From contig NZ_FCOM02000007.1 of assembly GCF_001544695.2 (NCBI RefSeq), positions 62,001 through 126,000 on the forward strand: a stretch of 64,000 nucleotides of DNA, read 5' to 3'. Both the position numbers and the translations under genes were made by a program. Shown here piece by piece: positions 58,517-64,000 of this stretch (position 1 is its first letter; each line of letters opens with the position of its first letter). The notes under the pieces were generated by a model, which was not told the DNA's origin, searched no databases, and was given only the letters and a program-made list of their open reading frames with translations. Source of the stretch: Caballeronia arvi (GTDB taxonomy: Bacteria; Pseudomonadota; Gammaproteobacteria; Burkholderiales; Burkholderiaceae).

Positions 58517-58990
58517 ATGCCCATCGTCGTCGGACTGATCGCTTTAGGATTGCTGATTTATGGCGCGATATGGTCATTCGACGCGCTTCACGCGCATTTC
58601 GGTCTGGGTGTGGCCGTGGGCGTCGCGATCGTCGTGCTGCTGGCGATCGCCGCGGGCGTGATGCGCTGGCTCGCGAGCCGGCGTGAAATCGCGCCGAATC
58701 TGCGTAAAGGCGAAAACGGCGACTGGACCCACGAGCTTACGAGCGACTGGGGCGGCGTGCGGATCGCGGCGGGCAAGCGCCTGTGCGACGTGCGCTTGCG
58801 CGATGAAACTGGCCGCTATATTTTCGCGGACCTGCGCGGCGCGCGCGCCCAGGAAGCGGGCGGCGCATGGCAAGTGCTGCTCGACGTGAAGGACGCGAAG
58901 CACGGCGCATGGACGCTGCCGATGCGCGATCGCGGCGAGGCGCAGAAATGGGCGCGCATCCTGTCGCTTGCGACTCAACAGAAGCTGTGA
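58517..58990 (+). CDS. Unknown two-span membrane protein
   Basis: A 157-residue protein. Two hydrophobic spans occupy residues about 3-20 (VVGLIALGLLIYGAIW) and 30-52 (GVAVGVAIVVLLAIAAGVMR), followed by a soluble domain of about 100 residues ending in AQKWARILSLATQQKL. The soluble part has no motif I recognise. It follows the peroxiredoxin gene by 38 bases, suggesting one transcript and possibly a linked envelope role. Convergent with cydB, with stop codons two bases apart. Confidence 0.65.
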   Translation: MPIVVGLIALGLLIYGAIWSFDALHAHFGLGVAVGVAIVVLLAIAAGVMRWLASRREIAPNLRKGENGDWTHELTSDWGGVRIAAGKRLCDVRLRDETGRYIFADLRGARAQEAGGAWQVLLDVKDAKHGAWTLPMRDRGEAQKWARILSLATQQKL

Positions 58991-58992
58991 GG

Positions 58993-60000
58993 CTAGTCGG
59001 CGTGATAGCCCATGTCGCCGCGCACCTTGCCGCGAAACACCCAGTACGACCAGATCACGTAGATCATCAGCACGGGCAGCAGGAACATCGTGCCGATCAG
59101 CAGAAACTGATGCGATAGCGGCGCCGCCGACGCGTCCCAGAGCGTCACCGAAGGCGGCGCGATGAACGGCCACAGGCTGATCACGAGCCCCGTGAACGCG
59201 AGAAAGAAGAGCCCGATCGAGCACAGGAACGGCACGACCTCGCGGCCTTTCGCGAGACTCGACCAGAGCGTCCACGCGAGCAGCACGGTGAGCACGGGCA
59301 CCGGCGCAAAGGCGAAGCTCTCCGGAAAGCCGAACCAGCGCGCCGCGATGCGCGCGTCCTTGAGCGGCGTCCAGATGCTGATGAGCAGAATGAACGCGAT
59401 CACGCCGAGCAGCGCGACATGCGCCATCTTGCGGCTCCACGTCTGCAACTCGCCTTCGGTTTTAAGCACGAGCCACGTCGTGCCTTGCAGCGCGTAGCCG
59501 AAGATCAGCCCCACGCCGACGAGCAGCGGAAACGGCGCGACCCAGTTCCAGCTGGTGCCGACATACGTGCGGCCCTGAATCGGAAACCCCTGGATAAACA
59601 TGCCGAGCACGATGCCCTGCGAGAAGGTCGCGACCAGCGATCCGACACCGAACGCGCTGTCCCACAGCCACTTTCGCGCACCGATCACTTCGCGGAACTC
59701 GAACGCGACGCCACGGAAGATCAGCCCGAGCAGCATGAAGAGAATCGGGAAGTACACCGCGGGCACGATGATCGCGAATGCGAGCGGAAACACCGCGAAC
59801 AGTCCGCCGCCGCCGAGAATCAGCCATGTCTCGTTGAAGTCCCACACGGGTGCGACGGAGTTGATCATCAGGTTGCGCGATTCGGCATCGCGGCGCAGCA
59901 GGAACATCATGCCGACGCCCAGATCGAAGCCGTCGAGCAGCACATACATGAATACCGCCAGCGCGAGAATGGCGGCCCACAGCGGCACGAGATCGAGCAT
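58993..60000 (-). CDS. cydB: Cytochrome bd-type ubiquinol oxidase subunit II, CIO-type
   Basis: A 335-residue membrane subunit of the cyanide-insensitive (CioAB) branch of cytochrome bd oxidase. It has about nine hydrophobic spans. Family stretches include YVLLDGFDLGVGMMFLLRRD, APVWDFNETWLILGGGGLFA and a C-terminal LIGTMFLLPVLMIYVIWSYW. It works with CydA to reduce oxygen at the end of a respiratory branch without pumping protons. GGAG precedes the ATG at 60000. It follows cydA by 21 bases. No cydX-type small subunit gene is seen next to it. Confidence 0.92.
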   Translation of the reverse strand: MLDLVPLWAAILALAVFMYVLLDGFDLGVGMMFLLRRDAESRNLMINSVAPVWDFNETWLILGGGGLFAVFPLAFAIIVPAVYFPILFMLLGLIFRGVAFEFREVIGARKWLWDSAFGVGSLVATFSQGIVLGMFIQGFPIQGRTYVGTSWNWVAPFPLLVGVGLIFGYALQGTTWLVLKTEGELQTWSRKMAHVALLGVIAFILLISIWTPLKDARIAARWFGFPESFAFAPVPVLTVLLAWTLWSSLAKGREVVPFLCSIGLFFLAFTGLVISLWPFIAPPSVTLWDASAAPLSHQFLLIGTMFLLPVLMIYVIWSYWVFRGKVRGDMGYHAD

Positions 60001-60021
60001 CGCGTTCTCCGGTTTTCTTCT

Positions 60022-61476
60022 TTAGGTGCGCCCGCGCCCGGGCGGCACGACCTCGTCGCTGACGGGACGCGCTGCGCCGCTCGCACCCGCCGATACCGCC
60101 GAAAGCGGACGCGCCGCGCGCGACTTCGCATCGAGTTCGTCCTTTTCGTGCGCATGCGCGACTTCGGCCGGACCCACGCGCACGAGCCGTCGCAGCAGGA
60201 AAAATCCCGCGCCGAAGATGACGAGATACGCGCACACGTAAAGCAGCCACGAAAGACCGACATCGGCGGCGGTCAGCGACGGCGTCACCGAATCCTTCGT
60301 GCGCAGAATGCCGTACACGGTCCACGGCTGGCGGCCGGCTTCGGTGGTCGTCCAGCCGGCGATCACCGCGATGAACCCGAGCGGCATCGCCCATGTCGCC
60401 GCGCGCAGCCAGCGCGTGCTCGTCTCGATCCTGCCGCGCGCGAACAGCACGATGCCCCACAGCACGAGCACGAACATCAGCAGCGCGACGCCGACCATGA
60501 TGTGAAACGCGAAGAATACGACCGCGACGGGCGGCCGGTCCTCGCGCGGAAAGTCCTTCAGGCCGCGCACGTAGCCGTTCGGATCGTGCGTCAGATAGAT
60601 GCTGCCGAGCACCGGAATCGAAATCTCGAAGTGGTTGCGCTCTTCGTCCTGATCGGGAATCGAGAAGAGATTGGCGGGCACGCGCGTGCCGGATTCCCAC
60701 AGCGCTTCCATCGCGGCGAGCTTGGCGGGCTGATGCTTCAGCGTGTTGAGGCCGTGCGCGTCGCCGATCACCATCTGGACCGGCACCATGATGACGAGAA
60801 AGATCAGCGACATCTTCACCATCACGCGGCTTTCCTCGAGCGCGCGGCGCTGTCGCAGATACATCGCGCCGACGCCGAGAATGACGAAGGCCGCCGTCAC
60901 CAGAAACGCGCTGACGGTGTGCCCGAGCCGGTACGGAAAGGACGGCGTGAAGATCACGTCGAAGAAGCTCACCACTTCGAAGCGGCCGTCCGGCAGCATC
61001 CGATGGCCCTGCGGCGTCTGCATCCAGCTATTGACGGCGAGAATCCAGAACGACGAAATTACGGTGCCCGCCGCGACGAAAATCGCCGACATCACGTGCG
61101 CCCATTGCGGCACGAGCTTGCGTCCGAACAGCAGCACGCCGAGGAATGCCGATTCGAGAAAGAACGCGGTCAGCACTTCGTAGCCCATCAGCGGGCCGAC
61201 GACGTTCGCGGTGGCGTCGGAGAAGCGGCTCCAGTTGGTGCCGAACTGAAAGGGCATCACGATGCCCGACACCACGCCCATGCCGAACGACACCGCGAAG
61301 ATCTTGAGCCAGAACGCCGACAGCCGCCGATATACGTCGCGCTTCGTGATCCACCAATTGAATTCGAGCGTCGCGATATAGCACGACAAACCGACCGTGA
61401 ATGCCGGCAACAGAATGTGAAATGCGACGACCCACGCGAACTGAAAGCGTGAGAGCAGGACCGAATCGACATCCAT
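60022..61476 (-). CDS. cydA: Cytochrome bd-type ubiquinol oxidase subunit I, CIO-type
   Basis: A 484-residue subunit carrying the three haems. Haem ligands are in [20 protein letters not shown] (His19), [14 protein letters not shown] and [13 protein letters not shown] (Met), and the family block [18 protein letters not shown] is present. The periplasmic quinone loop is short, as in the cyanide-insensitive CioA type. After the last membrane span, the C-terminal 45 residues are charged and proline/alanine-rich. AAGGAGC precedes the ATG at 61476. It is divergent from the guanidine riboswitch and gdx gene. Confidence 0.93.
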   Translation of the reverse strand: MDVDSVLLSRFQFAWVVAFHILLPAFTVGLSCYIATLEFNWWITKRDVYRRLSAFWLKIFAVSFGMGVVSGIVMPFQFGTNWSRFSDATANVVGPLMGYEVLTAFFLESAFLGVLLFGRKLVPQWAHVMSAIFVAAGTVISSFWILAVNSWMQTPQGHRMLPDGRFEVVSFFDVIFTPSFPYRLGHTVSAFLVTAAFVILGVGAMYLRQRRALEESRVMVKMSLIFLVIMVPVQMVIGDAHGLNTLKHQPAKLAAMEALWESGTRVPANLFSIPDQDEERNHFEISIPVLGSIYLTHDPNGYVRGLKDFPREDRPPVAVVFFAFHIMVGVALLMFVLVLWGIVLFARGRIETSTRWLRAATWAMPLGFIAVIAGWTTTEAGRQPWTVYGILRTKDSVTPSLTAADVGLSWLLYVCAYLVIFGAGFFLLRRLVRVGPAEVAHAHEKDELDAKSRAARPLSAVSAGASGAARPVSDEVVPPGRGRT

Positions 61477-61650
61477 GAACGCTCCTTTGTTCAGGCTTTT
61501 TGCAGCGGATATGTCGAAGGGACGCCTCGCGCGGGCGTTTTTCTCCTTAATACACGGTTTTGATGACCGTATCCACGCGCGGCGCGGCGCGACGCCGCAC
61601 CGGACGGGCGCCGATGCACCAATTTGCTACAATGGTGCGTTCGGTCTTAT

Positions 61651-61713
61651 GGCCATGCGGACGACCGCATGCGCATCGTTTCATCGGGGACGGCCCCATT
61701 CTTTAAGGGGTCG
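61651..61713 (+). promoter_or_regulatory. Guanidine-II (mini-ykkC) riboswitch
   Basis: Two short hairpins carry ACGR loops: CATGCGG-ACGA-CCGCATG (61654-61671) and GGGG-ACGG-CCCC (61686-61697), with a 14-base linker. Directly after them comes the ribosome site AAGGGG before the ATG at 61718. This pair of ACGR hairpins is the diagnostic form of the guanidine-II class, which exposes the ribosome site when guanidinium binds. The gene behind it is a SugE/Gdx exporter, the normal partner. An extended -10 (TGCTACAAT, 61625-61633) is just upstream. Confidence 0.9.
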
Positions 61714-61717
61714 CTCG

Positions 61718-62038
61718 ATGTCCTGGATTCTTCTTTTTATCGCCGGTGTGCTCGAAGTGGCGTGGGCCGCGGGTCTCAAATCGTCCGAAGGCTTTACGCG
61801 GCTGGGGCCGTCGGTTTTCACGCTCATCACCGCGATCGGCAGCTTCGTGCTGCTCGCGATGGCCATGCGACAGTTGCCGCTCGGCACCGCCTACGCGGTG
61901 TGGACGGGCATCGGCGCGGTCGGCGCGTTCGTCTTCGGCATCGTGTTCATGGGCGAGGCGCTGTCGGCGGCGCGTATCGTGAGCGCGCTCCTGATCGTTG
62001 CCGGACTGGTCGGACTCAAACTCTCGTCGGGTCACTGA
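61718..62038 (+). CDS. gdx: Guanidinium exporter (SugE/Gdx, SMR family)
   Basis: A 106-residue four-helix small multidrug resistance protein that works as a dimer in the inner membrane. The membrane-embedded Glu needed for transport is in [20 protein letters not shown] (Glu13), and [20 protein letters not shown] is the SugE mark. SugE proteins of this type export guanidinium in exchange for protons. Control by the riboswitch upstream fits. Formerly annotated as quaternary-ammonium resistance. AAGGGG lies before the ATG. Confidence 0.93.
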   Translation: MSWILLFIAGVLEVAWAAGLKSSEGFTRLGPSVFTLITAIGSFVLLAMAMRQLPLGTAYAVWTGIGAVGAFVFGIVFMGEALSAARIVSALLIVAGLVGLKLSSGH

Positions 62039-62047
62039 AACGCGCAT

Positions 62048-62088
62048 CCGGTGCGCCCGCGCCACCTTACCGTGCGCTGGCGCACCGG
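62048..62088. other. Stable hairpin after gdx
   Basis: CCGGTGCGCC (62048-62057) pairs perfectly with GGCGCACCGG (62079-62088) across a 21-base loop. It begins ten bases after the gdx stop codon. No T-run follows. It may protect the transcript end or help Rho-dependent termination. In the following stretch up to 62308, a TATAAT (62136-62141) may be the -10 for the DUF4126 gene. Confidence 0.4.
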
Positions 62089-62308
62089 GAACGGCATTCG
62101 CTCGGGTGTTGCTGCACCGCGTGGTTTTGCGTGGATATAATGATCTGAAGTCGTCAGATTTATCCGATGCCTATGGTTCCGCGTTTTTGTTGTATCGTCG
62201 TGGATATAGGAGGCTTCTTTCGGCATCTGGCAAATAGATTGGATTTTCAGCGGGTGAATCGTTCACGAGCAGCGAGCGCCCGCGGCAGGGAGCACCTGGG
62301 AGGCGGCA

Positions 62309-62935
62309 ATGCTTGAGTCACTTTCGCTCGCAGCGGGCCTGTCATGGGCGAGCGGGCTGCGCCTGTACCTCACCGTTTTCATCGCCGGCATGTTCCAGCG
62401 CATGGGCGTCGTTCATTTGCCGGATTCCCTCGCGGTGCTCGGTTCGCCCTGGGTGATCGGCGTCGCGGCGGTGCTCGCGATCGTCGAATTTCTCGCCGAC
62501 AAGATTCCCGCTGTCGATTCCCTGTGGGACGCCGTTCACACATTCATCCGCATTCCGGCGGGCGCGGTCCTCGCTGCCGGCTCGCTTGGCCACGCCGATC
62601 CTGCCATGCTTACCATCGCCGCGCTTGCGGGCGGCACGCTGGCCGGGGCGTCGCATTTCGCGAAGGCGGGCACGCGCGCACTCATCAATCTGTCGCCGGA
62701 GCCGGTGTCGAACTGGGCGGCGTCGGCCACTGAGGATGTCGGCGCGCTCGCGGGCATCACGCTCGCACTCTTCGTGCCGTTGCTGTTCCTCGTGCTTCTG
62801 CTCGCGTTTCTCGTGCTCGCGGGCTGGGCGCTGCCGCGTCTCGCCCGCGGTGTGCACGGCGGCGTGTCGCGTATGGCCAAGCACATGCTGCCCAACTCGG
62901 AGCGGCTGAACCGGCTGCGGAGCAAGCACGATTGA
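62309..62935 (+). CDS. DUF4126 membrane protein
   Basis: A 208-residue protein with about five hydrophobic stretches, matching the DUF4126 family: SLAAGLSWASGLRLYLTVFI at the start, VEFLADKIPAVDSLWDAVHT in the first third, and AGASHFAKAGTRALINLSPE in the middle. A last span AGITLALFVPLLFLVLLL is followed by a basic tail. The family role is unknown. GGGAGGCGGC precedes the ATG. Its stop overlaps the TTG start of the following permease (TTGA). Confidence 0.82.
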   Translation: MLESLSLAAGLSWASGLRLYLTVFIAGMFQRMGVVHLPDSLAVLGSPWVIGVAAVLAIVEFLADKIPAVDSLWDAVHTFIRIPAGAVLAAGSLGHADPAMLTIAALAGGTLAGASHFAKAGTRALINLSPEPVSNWAASATEDVGALAGITLALFVPLLFLVLLLAFLVLAGWALPRLARGVHGGVSRMAKHMLPNSERLNRLRSKHD

Positions 62936-64000
62936 GCACCGCAATCAGGAACGATCAGGCTGCACGCAAGGCAGGTCATTCGCATCCGACCATCAAGCTC
63001 GGTCTAACGCAGACGGTGCGCCAGGCATGGCGCATGACGGCGCGCGACTGGCGCGCGGGCGAACTCACGATGCTGCTGCTCGCGCTCGTGCTGGCGGTCG
63101 CGGCGCTGTCGAGCGTCGGCTTTCTCGCCGATCGCATGCGCCAGGGTCTCGCGCGCGACGGCCGCCAGATGATCGCTGCCGATTTCGTCGTGCGCGCCGA
63201 TCATCCCGTCGATCCGATCTTCGCGAGCGAAGCCAAAGCGCTCGGCCTAAACACCGCCGGCACCACGATTTTCCCCAGCATGATCAGTTCGACGTCCGCG
63301 CAGCCGGCCTCGCGGCTCGCGGCGATCAAGGGCGTGACGCCGGGTTATCCGTTGCGCGGCGCGCTGCGCATCGCGCCGGCGCCCGATGCCGCCGATGCAC
63401 CCGTTCACGGCATTCCCGCGCCCGGCACGGTCTGGGTCGATGCGGCCTTGCTCGACGCACTGAAAACGAAGGTCGGCGGCACGGTCAAAGTCGGCACGCG
63501 CACGTTCACGGTGGCCGGCGTCATCACGCGCGAGCTGGATCGCGGCTTCTCGTTCGTCAACTTTTCGCCGCGCCTCATGATGCGCGCCGACGAGATCGCG
63601 GGCACGGGCCTCGTCGGTTACGGGAGCCGCGTCACCTATCGGCTGCTCGTTGCGGGTCCGGACGGGCAGGTCGAGCAGTTCGCCAAATTCGCGCGCGAGA
63701 AAGCCGATGGCGGCAAGCTGCGTGGCGTCGCGCTGGAGTCGTTGTCGGACGGCCAGCCGCAGGTGCGTCAGACGATCGACCGCGCGAGCCACTTCCTGAC
63801 GCTCGTGTCGCTCCTGACCGCGCTGCTCGCCGCGGTCGCGATCGCGATGGCCGCGCATCGTTTCGCGCGCCGGCATCTCGACGGCTGCGCCGCGATGCGC
63901 TGTCTCGGCGTGAGCCAGCGCACGCTGCGCGCGCTCTTTCTGAACGAATTCCTCGCGATCGGCCTGATCGGCAGCGTGGCGGGCGTCGTGCTCGGCTTCG
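62932..64000 (+). CDS. FtsX-like ABC transporter permease (3' part cut off)
   Basis: The first 356 residues of a large permease that runs past the right edge. Start is TTG at 62932, overlapping the DUF4126 stop by TTGA, so coupling is likely. After about 30 leader residues comes a first span AGELTMLLLALVLAVAALSS, then a MacB-type periplasmic domain (VGFLADRMRQGLARDGRQMI, AADFVVRADHPVD), and a second membrane block starting SHFLTLVSLLTALLAAVAIA. This is the layout of the YbbP/FtsX-like permeases, which work with a YbbA-type ATPase in lipoprotein, lysophospholipid or peptide handling. The substrate is not known. Confidence 0.85.
   Translation, partial: MSTAIRNDQAARKAGHSHPTIKLGLTQTVRQAWRMTARDWRAGELTMLLLALVLAVAALSSVGFLADRMRQGLARDGRQMIAADFVVRADHPVDPIFASEAKALGLNTAGTTIFPSMISSTSAQPASRLAAIKGVTPGYPLRGALRIAPAPDAADAPVHGIPAPGTVWVDAALLDALKTKVGGTVKVGTRTFTVAGVITRELDRGFSFVNFSPRLMMRADEIAGTGLVGYGSRVTYRLLVAGPDGQVEQFAKFAREKADGGKLRGVALESLSDGQPQVRQTIDRASHFLTLVSLLTALLAAVAIAMAAHRFARRHLDGCAAMRCLGVSQRTLRALFLNEFLAIGLIGSVAGVVLGF

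Noticed and set aside
62236..62317. A short TTG-initiated frame behind an AGGAGG near 62212
   Set aside because: The spacing to the TTG is too long and the product overlaps the DUF4126 start without a conserved feature.

Overview
The window is GC-rich (about 65%) chromosomal DNA. Its gene content, codon use and protein types point to a betaproteobacterium of the Burkholderiaceae, most like Paraburkholderia or Caballeronia. This placement rests on recognising protein families and was not tested by a search. Most of the window is dense core and metabolic sequence. No rRNA operon, prophage, complete insertion sequence or CRISPR array was seen.

Layout. 1-6940: cut-off LysM/M23 lipoprotein, aldose epimerase, a 28-residue membrane ORF, UppP, tRNA-Arg(UCU), a receiver-like protein, and an amidohydrolase/MFS pair divergent from its probable GntR regulator across two matching operators. 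6950-15800: acid phosphatase divergent from a di-haem peroxidase, small exported proteins, a Nudix hydrolase, an orphan amino-acid binding protein, GlnS and a CoA transferase. 16000-25000: AlaS, a small exported protein, a lower-GC methyltransferase, threonine aldolase, a thioesterase and a LivHMGF-type transporter without its binding protein. 24949-37453: a myo-inositol regulon. Transport genes, iolC (fused to an aldolase-like domain), iolD, iolE and iolB are on the minus strand. iolR, iolG and a second inositol dehydrogenase-like gene are on the plus strand. A GGAA-N6-TTCC palindrome lies between the two arms, and a 640-bp inverted repeat lies between iolD and iolE.

37435-38332: a HigBA-like toxin-antitoxin module bracketed by a perfect 19-bp direct repeat of the 3' end of the preceding gene. 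38398-48668: TusA, GalU, ValS, UvrD, a nucleosidase, an apparent Fur-controlled operon of two unrecognised genes, and PrpE. 48742-57889: an Fsr-like exporter, a chemoreceptor behind a sigma-28-like promoter, and three HDOD/GGDEF/EAL signalling genes. 57915-64000: an exported peroxiredoxin, cyanide-insensitive-type cytochrome bd oxidase (cydAB), a guanidine-II riboswitch in front of a Gdx/SugE exporter, a DUF4126 protein and the start of an FtsX-like permease.

How the genes work together. The inositol genes form a nearly complete route: uptake (binding protein, permease, ATPase), oxidation (IolG), dehydration (IolE), ring cleavage (IolD), isomerisation (IolB) and phosphorylation (IolC) with a fused aldolase-like domain. 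IolR probably acts at the divergent promoter. No methylmalonate-semialdehyde dehydrogenase (iolA) is present. The points most worth following up are the Fur-box operon of unknown genes, the toxin-antitoxin module between direct repeats, the inverted repeat inside the iol operon, and the Walker A lysine-to-arginine change in the LivF-like ATPase.
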